Positions 9,005 through 19,760 of a stretch of DNA of 40,760 bases are shown piece by piece. The notes beneath the pieces were generated by a model that saw only the letters and a list, made by a program, of their open reading frames with translations, searched no databases and had not been told where the DNA came from. The stretch is from Halocafeteria seosinensis. Taxonomy: Eukaryota; Sar; Bigyra; Bicosoecida. The stretch spans positions 1 through 40,760 of the forward strand of contig LVLI01000124.1 in assembly GCA_001687465.1 (NCBI GenBank), in the 5' to 3' direction. A program made the position numbers and the translations under genes. Positions within the stretch are counted from its first letter, which is position 1. Each line of letters opens with the position of its first letter.

Positions 9005-10200
9005 ATGATGTCATCGCACTCGTTATCGCAATCCGGGGTATCGGGGATTTCGTCCCACCAGAAAACATGGGATCTGGAGGAAGGTCCCGATTTACTCGAA
9101 AATACGCTTGATAAAGCCAAGCAAGAGGTACGTACTCCCTCACATACTCTTTATGTAGATTTCTGTTCGTTCAGTTTCGGAAGAAGGAAAAGTTAATGCA
9201 TTTTTTTGGACGTGAAAATCTGCAGTTGGAGAGCTTCGTCACATTTGAAATGGACCATCTCCAGCAGATTGTGGGACAGCATGAGGAGGAATTGCAGAAT
9301 CTAGAGCGTAAGTTGGCTTCCTTCCCCCTGGGAAGAGGAAGAAAAACAATTAAGCCCATGGTTTGAGAGATACAGAGCAACTGGATGAACTGCGCAATGA
9401 GGAGGAATCGGCAACCAGCCGGGCGGAAGAGCTTAAACGAAGTAAGCGCATGGAACGTGTTACTCTATACATGCATGCACACGATTATCGTGTCTGTCCG
9501 TGTGTATTGCAGAAGTTCGACATGAACAAGACATAATTTCAAGAAAACAGAACGAGTTAAACTCACTCAAAGTAAGCCCAGAACAAAGTTAGACTCAATT
9601 TCACGCGCGCCTACGATGACGTTGTCTATTACTGGCAGGCTGAAGCAGCGAAAGCTCCCGCAGAGGCATCCAGTGCAAAAGATAATGCTGCAGCCATGGA
9701 ATCTCAACTCAGAGAAGCTGAAGAAGGTAAGGACTCTGCAAACGACCTTGTCAAAAAGTCACACTGCACTCTGGTAACTCTGCAGAACTGCAAAGTCAGC
9801 GCAAATCTTCGGAATATGCCCTCCAAGAACTCACTAAAGGCGTCAGTTTTTACAAAAGACTCGGATTAACCTTCGACCGAGAGGAGAACGAGCGCCTACG
9901 TATAAAGTTCACTCAAATCGATCCAGCAGCACCTCAGAAAGAATTCTCGTTCGCGGTACATGTCTCAGATGACGACCAATACGAAGGTAAGCTTCACTTT
10001 CTAAGCGGTATCCAAGGGCCGCTGCTTGCTCATGCCTGCCCTATTCTTATGTGCTTATTACAGTGACGGCCTGTAATCCATCATCCCTGGGCGAAAACCC
10101 CAGCGTTGATGAATTAGTGTATCAACTCAACCAGACGAACAACTTTTCGAAGTTCATTCGCGAGATGAGAAAAAAATTCAAACAACTTGTTGGCCAGTAA
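9005..10200 (+). CDS. SPC25: Kinetochore protein Spc25 (NDC80 complex), seven exons
   Basis: Spc25 pairs with Spc24 in the NDC80 complex and anchors it to the inner kinetochore. Exons: 9005-9127, 9175-9307, 9376-9441, 9513-9571, 9639-9726, 9786-9986, 10064-10200. They sum to 807 bp, giving 268 residues, with all phases consistent. Introns are 47-77 bp, with GTACGT or GTAAG(T/C/G) donors and CAG acceptors. The N-terminal two thirds is a Glu/Gln/Lys-rich coiled coil. The C-terminal globular domain is clear: FYKRLGLTFDREENERLRI, KFTQIDPAAPQKEFSF, then DELVYQLNQTNNFSKFIREM. Length is slightly above the animal proteins (about 224 aa). The ATG at 9005 is chosen as the first in frame; a second Met follows immediately. 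It is convergent with the next gene, with 41 bp between stop codons. Confidence 0.93.
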
Positions 10201-10241
10201 CAAGCACAAATTTCTTCGCAACACTAATATACACGGGAGAA

Positions 10242-13153
10242 TTAAGCACCTGAAGTTGAACTTACTGCAGCGTTGGCCATTGTCTGGTCACCATCAGCAT
10301 CAGTTTTCTGTTGCTCACGTTCCTTCATTCGAGCTTGGCTCTTTTCAGTCATTCGCTTCATTTCTCCTTCAATAGCCAGTAGATAAGGTTCTCTCAAAGT
10401 AGTTGGTAGAAAGAGACAAAATGCTTTGAGAAGCGGGGCATTGTCGTGGAACAGCCTTGTCATCTTCTTCGCCAGAACCATAGGACTCATCACACCATTG
10501 TGAAAGCGGTGCATTAGTTTCAGAAATCTGCAGAACACACCACTGTTTTTGCCGTAGACCGCTTGTACCCGCGCAACGTATTCTACGGAATCTTTGACAG
10601 ACAACCTAGCCTGTTTCTTCATGTAACCTCCTTGGGATAAATACTTCGAATAAGCGGCAGCATCATCTGTGTCGTCTTCGCTCTTGTACCGGTTTTCCAG
10701 ATTCTGGAAGGCTACGACGGCATATTTAGCAAATGAGCAATTACCATGCTCCATTTCCCGTGCCAACCTCTGGGCATCAGCCAATACAGCTGCTTTTCTT
10801 CGAAGCCTACTACCTTCACTCTCTTCGGAATATCCATGTTTGAGACGCTGGAAAAACCTTCGACTGTCCGCCGGAGGGGGACAACACTTGGAGCATAACC
10901 AAAACGGGCATTTGAACGCGGTCTCCCAGGTAGGTGTCATTCGTCTCATACGATATAGATTCCTATTCACATTGAATTGCTTCTGATTGATGGTTGCTTT
11001 GCAAGCCGGATTTTGACACACCAACACAGTGCTGGAGGGAAGGTTTCTGGAGAGGGTTCCTACTGCCGGCGCATCTCCATGGTTGCTGGGAAGCGATGCT
11101 CGATATGCTTCATCCATGCCATCCCCATTTGTGTTCGTATCTCCTGGACCAGAATCAGAAGCAGCTACCTCGGGGTAATTAGAAACAGGTCCGATAGAGG
11201 CCTGTTCCTCCCGCTTCTTCACGCCCCGTTGTTTATGTCGGTAGTACCACGCGACACAGTCATTCGTGGAAGCTCTCGGTACTCGGCGAGCAACTCGGTG
11301 ATATTCTTTTCCAAATAAGTTGAAAGCCTTCATGAAAGCCAACTCTTGCTCCTGGTCGAATTCGACTTGATAGCTCATTTGGACAAAATTTTCCGAGGTC
11401 ATATGTTCATATATACTTCTGCCCTTGTCAGGCGTTTTGTCGACCTGTATTGCTGCTGATGTGTCTGTGCCGCTGTTATTCTCGGACTCTTTCTTGGTAT
11501 CAGCGGTGTCTTTCAGTTTCATCAAAATCTTTTCCGCCGTTGACTCCCCCCAAGGAATTCCACCTCGTGGCGGCTCCCAATAGTCCACACTGGTTACAAC
11601 TGTATCAGGCTCCGTGTCATGGTCTAATGGGTCAGGAGATTGAGGGCGAAGCGACTCGTCGAGTTGCTTGATATAGGCTGACATGTCTTCCGGAACTTCG
11701 ATTTCACCCTTCGGTAGAACAATCTCCGGGATCTCAGCTTGATATTTTTCGCCCACACGAATATGATGGAGTTCAACAGCACTAGACCCACCCTCGGGAT
11801 GACTCTTCTCCATCGCTAAATGCCCGTAGGTATGAGCAGGTGGAGCAGAGTCAAGAGGGTCCATGGGTTCAAAGTCGTAACCGTATTCTTCCTCAGCAAA
11901 ATTATTCAACTTCTCGTCGGTTTCGTTAGACGCTTTTGGTCGACCTCTACCCGACTCTGATGCTTTTCGAGATTCAGATTCATATACACCCGTCTGTTCT
12001 ATTAAATTAGCGAGTACATCGGCTAGATCCTTCATTGTGACCCTGTCTTCCTCGATGTTCTCCATTACTGCATCCCATCGTGATGGATGAAATATCTTGA
12101 TAGATTTCATATGTGATGACCATAGCTTCAGATGCTTTAACCGGCGAATAAAGAAGGTGCATAGTTCTTGATTACCCTTGAGCTCGGGCAAACGCTTCAC
12201 ATTGATTGTGGAATTACGCCCCAGAGTTTGTATGTATTCCGCTGACATGTTCTTCGAAGACTTTGATACGGTATTTTGCACCTCCTTTTCTCCCATAGGG
12301 TCATCGTCATCCTGACTATTGCCATTGCTTCGGTTTCGGTCTCCCGCATTGTCTTCGGGGGTTGCTGCCTGGTCATCATGCACTTCAGCGTCTTGTCTTC
12401 TCGTTCTCTGCTGCTCTCCCTGGGAAGATCTTCTAGAGGAGGAACTCGGAGGACCTGAAGCAGGTTCATTTTGAATAAGTTGCAGCACCTGTCCCCTTGC
12501 GTCTTCAAATGCTTTCCGAGTATCATGGATTTCTTCCGTGGTCAACTCGGAGTAGCGTCCCTTCCTTGCAGTGCTATCAGGTGTATGAAATCGATATGAG
12601 CAATCAACATGCTCAATTTCACAATCGTTTCCTTCTACTGTTTTACTTCGTGGCATCAGGGGTTCGAATTTAGTGTCTTCTCCGCTGGGGCCTAGTCCGG
12701 GGAAGCGCACCACTGCTTGGGCAAGAATCGAGCCTAACTCGTTCTCATCGTCCTGGGCGACAAGTATACCAAAGCAATTCAAATAATTTAAATGTTCGTA
12801 GTAAAGGGAAGCGCAGTCACTTCCAGAACTTCCGTGTCGGATATGTTGCCTAGGATGGAAACTTAACTTACCAACGTGCTTAAAAACACTTGATCCTCAG
12901 TACCGGACGGTGGTTGCGCGATGCTTTCGATTTCCTGTCGGCGGAAGAACCAGCATCCCCGCATCATTGCTTCGCCATTACGTTGGAAAAGCTGACGGAC
13001 TAGCACTAGAAAAGGCGCAACTCCTTCTTCGGAACGAAGCAGCACCACATCTCCCACCGTCACAAGAATGTCTCCCACTTGAGCTGCATGAAAATACGAG
13101 CAGTCCGCGCTTTCGGACTGCTGTGCGGGGGCGATCCATGCGAGCGTAATCAT
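10242..13153 (-). CDS. BAH-ELM2-SANT chromatin protein (MTA/RERE-like), two exons, 930 aa
   Basis: Architecture matches corepressor scaffolds of histone-deacetylase complexes (MTA, RERE, CoREST class); nuclear role inferred. Exon 1 is 13153-12872, exon 2 is 12752-10242, with a 119-bp GTAAGT...CCCAG intron, phase 0. An in-frame TGA 36 nt upstream supports the ATG at 13153. BAH domain at about 22-105 (VGDILVTVGDVVLLRS, GCWFFRRQEI, VFLSTL). AT-hook GRGRPK near 363. ELM2 starts at about 425 (IRVGEKYQAEIPE). SANT at about 557-609 (QELAFMKAFNLFGKEYHRVA, then CVAWYYRHKQ). A Cys cluster at about 673-718 (CQNPAC ... CPFWLCSKCC) may bind zinc in place of the GATA finger of MTA proteins. A helical block at about 270-345 is unrecognised. 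The C-terminus is rich in charged helices (EGEMKRMTEKSQARMKEREQ). Confidence 0.85.
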
Positions 13154-14040
13154 GCTTGCAAAAAACGAAAGTTCCCTGGAAAGTCTTCAAAATCAACGAT
13201 TCCTGCCTGGATGACGGCCTGAATTCCTCGCGTTGGAATCACAAAACTCTGCAGTCGAAAAAGGCAATTTTTAGCTCCCAATCCCAAAGTATTCCACAGG
13301 TTAATTCTACTATCCCAAGACACCATTCGAAAGAAAAATAAATGGAGAGTTTGATAGTGTCAAGCCGACATTCGGAGGATACACTTAAGCATGCTAAATA
13401 CTTAGGTGTAAGTGGGGGTCGCATTCGGGGAAGGGAGGTGTTGACTTGGCAACGTTGAAGACAATCGCTACAGGGAAGCAGTAGGGGAAAATAAAACTAC
13501 AAAAAAGGCCACCGCTTCCATGAGCTTCACTACACTTGACAGGAGAAGAATCAACGAGAACTCACCTACTCGGTGAACCACCGATTCAAAGTCCAATTTG
13601 AAGAAGACCCCAGAAATTGAATAAGGAAAGGGCGACAGTTGCTTTCGCCTCGGCAAACCTCTCAATTCTTCCTCTTTTATGGCCGTCCCGGAACCGGGCT
13701 GACGTCCCGGATTTTCATAGCCAAAGAGTGGAATCGCCTACACGGGCAGACTGCGATATTGATACTAGTAGGCGAACTGTGGGAAATTTCGTTTCCTATT
13801 CCATTGCTTAAGGATGGGAAAGCCCTTGGGTGGAAATATCGTTTCTGGATGGTTGTCACGCCAGAAGTTCCTAACTTCCTTAAGCCAAGCAAGTTAGGCT
13901 AGCCATTGCTCGATGTTGTATAGCGGATTCACATTACAAGTACAAAATAATGCAACAACGCGTTGTGTCGTATAGGCGAGCCAGGCCATTAAGAGTATCT
14001 ATCCAGCAACAACGACAATGACCCCAGCCACAGCGCAAAA
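13154..14040. other. Upstream region of the BAH gene, no gene seen
   Basis: No recognisable coding frame. Short open frames around 13617-13902 occur on both strands and overlap each other, without known motifs. A possible minus-strand donor (GTGAGT, near 13560) could mark an untranslated first exon of the BAH gene, but no partner is evident. Confidence 0.4.
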
Positions 14041-14072
14041 GCCGGTTCGAAGTGGAAACTTGAGAAAATACG

Positions 14073-14270
14073 GTGAAGCTGTTGGAGCGATTCCTGGTAC
14101 GGTTCACCCCAGACACGGCTTAGCGTAGCCTGCAGACTACACGTCTTCCGGTAGGAGCAATACCAATACACACCCCACTGTGAAGCCCAAAAAGGTTGAA
14201 GTTTCGTCTCCGGCACGGGAACTCTGGTTACCAGAGTCTGGTACAACCTGTTGTACCTGTACATGTATTA
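14073..14270 (+). mobile_element. Retroelement 3' end, copy 1 (LINE-like ORF tail plus 3' UTR)
   Basis: Bases 14073-14123 read VKLLERFLVRFTPDTA-stop. This is the same ending as the minus-strand LINE-like fragment near 19066-19120 (VKMLNRFRVTFIPHTA-stop). The following non-coding stretch shares GTAGCCTGCAG and ACGTCTTCCGGTAGGAGCAA (14141-14160) with the two other copies. The downstream GTAC-rich sequence to about 14270 is loosely shared. The copy is strongly truncated: an in-frame TGA stands just before at 14061. Confidence 0.6.
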
Positions 14271-14607
14271 TGGAGCCTTTCACTCATCCTTAGGAGAATA
14301 GGTTACATGAAAAGTTTGCTTATTCAATTGAAAACAAGTTAGTACATTTTTCTTCGACAGAACTGAACTCAGTCAAAATCGCTCCACTACTGAAGTTGGT
14401 GGTAAACGCTGATTTGTAGCCACTGGTCAAAGATACACGGCCCTCCAGGTGATGCTGCTTTGGTGAAGATAGACTAAAGTCTTTGAGAAAAGAAAATTGG
14501 CGCTCCAGACATACCGCTGAGCACTCTCGAGCAACATCTACAGAAGGGGTCCATTTACTGTACAGTAGTTGCCATGCAGTTCGTCGTGCAACATAAAGAT
14601 CTGTGCC

Positions 14608-15800
14608 ATGCTGCCGTTAAGCTTGACGGCAATGTTGGAAAGCTATTTGCGCTGGTATGCGCAAAGACCCCAAGAGATGTTTCTGGATGAGTGTGTGGAG
14701 TATTGGGAGGAGGTAATTGAAACTGAACCAAAAGAAGTGTGCACAACATCGGGAGGGAATGAAGCGGACAGGAAATCCGAGTGCGAAGAAATTGTCACTA
14801 TGATGAGAATGCATCTGGCGAACTTTGTTTCGAGTAGCAAAGCTGTGCTAATTCCATAACAATTACAATAGAATATAGGCTGAAGTTTCAGGAAGATGCT
14901 ACTGAAGACGAAAAGAAGATACGCGGAAACAAAGACCAGCTGCATCAAGGAATTCTCCGGTAATTCTGCAGATCAGCTATTGCAAAGATGATACCATAAA
15001 GCCAGTTTACCCTCTCGCATCAGTTGCATACCATGCCGATCCGGACTGAATTATTTGAGTGCACAGAAAGCTGAAAAAAATTGCGGCCGTCGTCCTCATC
15101 GGAGAATGAACGCGCACGTCAAGAAGCGAAAGAGGGCGCAAGCCAAACAAGAAGGAAGAGGTATGAGGCTCCTTTATGCAAGAGTATCGGAGACAGCAAA
15201 AGCTGCAACAAGAAGCTGAAGAGAAGAGGCGCGCAAGAAAGCAGTAAGAGTCGAGCTTGTGAGCGAAGAATATTTCCATTGACCGAACGCCTTATTATGC
15301 GTGTTTAGTGGACCTGCTCCTCTTCATGATCTGCTTATCCCCTCTACAAAGCTCCAATTCAGCAGCGAACTGTTCGTAATGACCGGAAACGATGAGTCTT
15401 GATGGTGGAACTACCGGCACGTGGGGATTGCTGCGGGCGGGAAATGATGTTCATGGAATTGTGCGTAACGCAAAGAAACCATTCTAGTTGCACCATCCAA
15501 CTATGCTATTTGTCAGGAGCAACCAATTGGTAATGCGAGAGGATGTCAATTTCTACGTTAATGGGTGGAGGACACCTACTGACAACTTGCCCACCGTTTC
15601 GATACTGGCAACTAGAGATGTAAACAAGGGGAACATCAGTGCTGATCACCGAACCGTTCGAGTTATTGCCATTCCGGGGAGTGCTTGGCTAGCAGAAAGG
15701 CCCCCATTGTTACTGCTACAGAAGTCGCCGAAATCGCATGATCGCATCATCGTCCACCATTATGCGAAAGTTACAACCGACCCAAACCTACTGGTATGTT
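14608..15800 (+). pseudogene. Scrambled coding remnant or multi-exon gene of unknown function
   Basis: Coding-like stretches follow each other in changing frames. 14608-14833 gives an acidic helical peptide (ESYLRWYAQRPQEMFLDECV); about 14872-14976 is a charged helix; about 15080-15165 and 15177-15246 are coiled-coil pieces (EYRRQQKLQQEAEEKRRARK). About 15305-15400 and 15400-15485 are short blocks (KLQFSSELFVMTGNDES, GTTGTWGLLRAGNDVHGIVR). 15491-15800 has a SILATRDVNKGNISADHR block that faintly recalls the end of a SET domain. Several GT-AG pairs could join some pieces (for example 14834-14871, only 38 bp), but I could not build one consistent gene. Decay by frameshift is equally likely. Function not assigned; the end converges on GLUG gene 1. 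Confidence 0.3.
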
Positions 15801-15916
15801 ACTCGAGGATGAGGCTGCTTCTGCACAATTTCCCCCGTGACTTTTTGACACGCAGAATTATACCAGCCCAAAAAGAAACCGTTGGTTGGTTCTTTGAAAT
15901 GCCTTGCCGAACATCT

Positions 15917-17944
15917 TCAGCCTTGTACCGTGCGTTTGGGTCTTTGAGCAGGCAGTACAATGACCTCGTCAGACTGATCGTCTCGATTACCCGCAACCAA
16001 AGTTCTACCCGTATTTGTTTCGGAAGGTGTCGGCATGGAGCTTGGTGTTGGAGTCGAGCTAGTAGATGTCGAAGTTGGTGTACCACTTGCAGAGAGTGAG
16101 CAAGTGCTTGACGAAGTCTCCGACCTAGTGAAAGTGGGCGTTTGGGTATGCGTCAAACTTCCAGTTGGAGTCCTAGTTTGGCTCTGCGACGACGATGGAG
16201 TAGCACTTGCAGGCGATGTAAAGCTGCTTGAAGGGGTCTCCGACCTTGTCGTTGTCACTGATGGCGTGCCCCTCAGCGATGGAGTAGCGGACGGCGGCCC
16301 TAATTGAAAGCGTAGAATCGGTAGATTCTCCTCTTCGTCCTCCCGTTCTCGTCTATCTAGAGCCCATACGTCGTCCGACCATCCTCCCAGTTGATACAGT
16401 TGCCCCTGTATGTCCGTCAAATTATCTGAATTGCCTGTCTCTGCAAGATTGGCGCCATTATCCACTCCAACGATCGACGTTGCTCCATTTCCATTGTACA
16501 CTGAGTATTTCACTTCGATAGTACCACTTGCATCATTAAGTATTTGCCCTATAATTCCACCAGCATCCGTATCTGTGACTGCACCTGATGCATATGTATT
16601 TGTGACGTAGACATCTCCTGTAGGATGGTTTGATTGCCCTCCTGTCTGGTCTCCTGTAATACCTCCTGCTTTGGTGCCACTAATAGTTCCTCGTGTATAA
16701 CAATCTACAATACGTACTTCACCCCCATCGTCTGCTATATCGCTTCCGCTAATCCCTCCACTATAATCTGCAGATATTTGCCCCATACTATAACATTCCT
16801 TGATATAAACGAATCCATTGGTATGACCAGCATTGATACCCACTATACCACCACTCCCTTCAGCACCAGGAAAAATATCTCCTGTGGAATAGGAACGAGT
16901 AATAGATACTTGACCATTCGCAAGACCAGTAAGACTTCCACAAATTCCACCTGCACGTTCTCTTTCAATATTCCCAGTGGAATAACAATCCGTGATATTA
17001 ACAATCCCATGATTGTGTCCAAGTTGTCTCCCGGCAATACCACCTGCTCGATCACCCCCTATCCTCCCTGTCGAACACGAATTCGATATCGTGATTTGAC
17101 CATGATCACTGCCACTTCGCCAACCACACATACCACCACCCCGGCTACCCATAATATCTCCTGATGAACTGCAGGAATCTATGATAAAGAATTTCTGCTG
17201 TGGTCGGACAATGAATCCACCATCAGATGCAGTTTCCCCATTCCTAACATCAAGATTCCGAATCAAGGGAGCTTGATCAAATGATGCAGCACTACTCAGT
17301 ATCGTAAACAATCCTTCGAAATTTGTTATTCCGTTCAGATCCATGATATGACCATTCTGCCGGCCACCATCAAATACCTCGTTCGCACCCAACGAGATGT
17401 AATCTTGATTCGTATAGCCATGATCATCCCATGCCAACACACTACAATTCATTTCAAACTGGTGCTGAGCCGCATTGTAATGGAAGCAGAATTCGTCTCC
17501 GCTTTCAATTCTGGGTCGTAAATCTGTTGCTGCTGCCTCATTCGCAAGAATGCAGCCAACAAACAATGACGCCAGCGCAACCGTCATTTGTGAATACGCC
17601 AGAGACGCTTTTAAATCTCTTCGATGTGCTAACGGTTTCATTCTCATATTAGGGGCTAGCCATATCAGTGTATAGATTGGGGCTTTATATTTCAATCGAG
17701 AAGTTTGTTCCAATGGGTTACTGGGAACTACCGAAAAATCTTCAGCACCCGGAACTGCCCACCTCGGAAACTCCCAACTCAATGCTAGAACCTGGAATGA
17801 TGCGATCAGCAGACTGAATAAAACAAGCAGTGATTTCTCCTTGGGGAAAGTCGAGGCATGGGTTCTAAGGGACGTCGTGTGTTCAGAGGCGGGAAATAGT
17901 TGTTGGCCACGACATGTATGGAGTGGATTCACAACATTCGCCAT
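15917..17944 (-). CDS. GLUG-repeat protein 1 (secreted or surface type), 675 aa
   Basis: GLUG motifs (Gly-rich, about 30-residue repeats) are known from bacterial surface proteins and from some algal proteins; the role is probably cell-surface binding. From the N-terminus: hydrophobic segment at about 38-56 (LLVLFSLLIASFQVLALSW), a second at about 119-135 (TVALASLFVGCILA) followed by an Ala-rich site and ATDLR, a conserved entry block (CFHYNAAQHQFEMNCSVLAW), then about eight repeats of the form AGGI-G-...-G-V-I---YSTG-I (about 255-490). An acidic linker ends in LPILRFQL, followed by a Ser/Thr/Pro stalk and a basic end (PAQRPKRTVQG). The frame stays open upstream to 18754, but the ATG at 17944 gives the same spacing to CFHYNAAQ as GLUG gene 2 (153 versus 167 residues). 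No C-terminal membrane segment, unlike gene 3. Confidence 0.75.
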   Translation of the reverse strand: MANVVNPLHTCRGQQLFPASEHTTSLRTHASTFPKEKSLLVLFSLLIASFQVLALSWEFPRWAVPGAEDFSVVPSNPLEQTSRLKYKAPIYTLIWLAPNMRMKPLAHRRDLKASLAYSQMTVALASLFVGCILANEAAATDLRPRIESGDEFCFHYNAAQHQFEMNCSVLAWDDHGYTNQDYISLGANEVFDGGRQNGHIMDLNGITNFEGLFTILSSAASFDQAPLIRNLDVRNGETASDGGFIVRPQQKFFIIDSCSSSGDIMGSRGGGMCGWRSGSDHGQITISNSCSTGRIGGDRAGGIAGRQLGHNHGIVNITDCYSTGNIERERAGGICGSLTGLANGQVSITRSYSTGDIFPGAEGSGGIVGINAGHTNGFVYIKECYSMGQISADYSGGISGSDIADDGGEVRIVDCYTRGTISGTKAGGITGDQTGGQSNHPTGDVYVTNTYASGAVTDTDAGGIIGQILNDASGTIEVKYSVYNGNGATSIVGVDNGANLAETGNSDNLTDIQGQLYQLGGWSDDVWALDRREREDEEENLPILRFQLGPPSATPSLRGTPSVTTTRSETPSSSFTSPASATPSSSQSQTRTPTGSLTHTQTPTFTRSETSSSTCSLSASGTPTSTSTSSTPTPSSMPTPSETNTGRTLVAGNRDDQSDEVIVLPAQRPKRTVQG

Positions 17945-18248
17945 AGTGTTGACAGTCGCAAAAGCAGTATTTTTTCGTCCATGGGCACAGCTAGGCAGAT
18001 GATCAGATGGTAAAAAGTTTTTGCGCTCTCCAGGGCAACGTATCTGAGTTCTAGCAACCAGTGTTCTCGAGGTACTGCTAGCGAGCTGGCTCCACCAACG
18101 AACTGACTTGACCGTTGTCCAATAAAACCTTTTATAGAAATCGTCCTTCACTTCGAGGTGTACGTTCGTCTCGGACGTTAGCAACCAGTGACTGAAGAAT
18201 CCCATGTACTTCTTGTCACTACTCTCCTGTGCGACGTAAATCGTTGCA

Positions 18249-18508
18249 AGATGCTTCACTGCAACTGGATCCTTCAGGAGAGTACCGGTAATATTTAGGT
18301 AACGCATCCTTCTTCCCGTATTTCCAAGTATGCAGTGGTAACAAGATTCTACGTGTTGTCCCTTTTCTCCTCGGAACAACGAGCCACCCAGCATTGGAAG
18401 ACAATAGACATGGCTGGTTTTATGTTTCCTGCGGATCGAATTAGGCGACCAGAACATACGCGGAGAGCAGACCAGATGCTTCACTGCAACTGGATCTTTC
18501 AGGAGAGT
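18249..18508. repeat. Pair of 35-bp direct repeats 225 bp apart
   Basis: AGATGCTTCACTGCAACTGG and the next 15 bases stand at 18249-18283 and again at 18474-18508 with a single mismatch (C/T). A shorter GAGCAGACCAG element recurs near 18465 and 18530. The pair lies upstream of GLUG gene 1. The rest of 17945-18940 holds no gene I can support. Confidence 0.8.
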
Positions 18509-18939
18509 CATATGTAGGGAATGCATGAAGAGCAGACCAGCATATACTCCATACACCTGGGGAATACCACACTCAGAAGAGAGTCCATGTACGCGCTGCT
18601 CAATGGGGTTGATGTTGGGATTGGGACAGTTCAGTTGCTTTTGCTCATTGTCGGATATCAAGCGAGTACGGAAAACGATGAAAGCAACCTTTTTCGACGC
18701 CAGCGTCCATTGCAAGATGAACGAAGATGGTAGGCGTTTTATGGGCCGTGCCATGGTTATAAGCTTTAGGAAACGCGATGAATCGCGCGCTACTCTTTTT
18801 CGCTGCTCCGCTGCTCCGTGTTCTTTCTTCCTTTAGCTGTCCGACGCCTTGGTTTCCTATGGCTCCGGAGGAATGCTTCATTTGTTTAAGAGTACTTTTT
18901 CCGGTTTATGGTTCGGTCGTCAATACTGTACTGTATACA

Positions 18940-19383
18940 CAACTTTTGTACCGGTACTTGTACATACTACCGGTACTAGAGCAAGAGCCGCGTCTTCACA
19001 CTGTAGTTCACAGAAGTGTGTATTGATATTGCTCCTACCGAAAGACGTGTCTGCTGCAGGCTACTCTACGCTGTGTGAGGGATGAATGTTACCCGGAACC
19101 GGTTCAGCATCTTCACGTTGTGGCGCATCAAGTTGCCATCAACGTGACTGACAGTTTGGCCGTCATCAGCTTGCGGAAGTTCCGCATCTCCTTGTTCCAG
19201 CGGGAGCCCGGTGCTTTCCTCGCAATCCTCTTGAGGAACTTGATTGCGTCTTCCCCGAAGCCGCCCGTCGCCTCTATCGCGTACGGGATAATTTTCGTGT
19301 GGTGGTTCCTCAGGTGCCCGTATTATGTCCGCTTCATCTTCTCCGCTTCTGCCGCGATGACCCAATGGGTAATGGTTTCTCTT
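18940..19383 (-). mobile_element. LINE-like retroelement fragment (RT C-terminal region plus 3' UTR), copy 3
   Basis: On the minus strand, 19383-19130 reads a typical C-terminal region of a LINE-type reverse-transcriptase ORF. The blocks are WVIAAEAEKMK, then YGHLRNHH, then KIIPYAIEATGGFGEDAIKF. One in-frame stop near 19330 and a frameshift near 19130 break it. The true ORF end (VKMLNRFRVTFIPHTA-stop) lies in another frame at about 19066-19116. The 3' UTR (19065 down to about 18940) shares GTAGCCTGCAG, a variant of ACGTCTTCCGGTAGGAGCAA and a GTACCGGTA motif with copies 1 and 2. 5'-truncated and dead. Confidence 0.6.
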
Positions 19384-19560
19384 GCTTAGACTGGACACCC
19401 AGAGCTACGCACACGGTAGAGATGTCGAGAGGTTTATCGACTTCAGGCTCCACGACAAGCGGATCCTCGTCCACTGGAAGGGCTACCCAGAGGCAGCACG
19501 GACGTGAGAAGGACCTGGGTAGCCGCACCTTCTTTGACCTCGAGCAGGAGATGTACTGCA
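19382..19560 (+). mobile_element. Ty3/gypsy-type chromodomain fragment
   Basis: The frame 19382-19507 reads DVERFIDFRLHDKRILVHWK then GYPEAART and a stop (TGA 19505). This is the pattern of the chromodomain at the end of chromovirus integrases (V-E-I-D-R-x-K-x-Y-x-V-x-W-K-G-Y-P). The expected TWEP continuation is visible in a shifted frame just after (RTWVAAPSL). No integrase core, protease or LTR is seen. It abuts the LINE-like fragment on the opposite strand, so this is a graveyard of nested retroelements. Confidence 0.55.
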
Positions 19561-19760
19561 ATCTGGGCTATGTTGACGAAACTGAGGCGAACGGAACTCC
19601 TGAGGTGCCACCTCCCGCGTCAGGTGGTGGCTTGTCATTGGCCACAACTGTTGCGTCTGGACCAACACTTAATGCTAACTGCGCTGCTGCAACCGGTCCT
19701 GGCGTCGCTAGTAGTGTGAAAACACCGGAATCAGAGCAAAATCGTTTATAGGGTAACATC

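Noticed and set aside
16035-17164. Plus-strand frames opposite GLUG gene 1
   Set aside because: Low-complexity Val/Gly or Thr/Ile shadows of the GLUG and stalk codons.
17945-18754. Upstream extension of the GLUG protein 1 frame by 270 codons
   Set aside because: Open by chance over a duplicated 35-bp repeat. It lacks counterpart in paralogues, whereas the ATG at 17944 fits their spacing.
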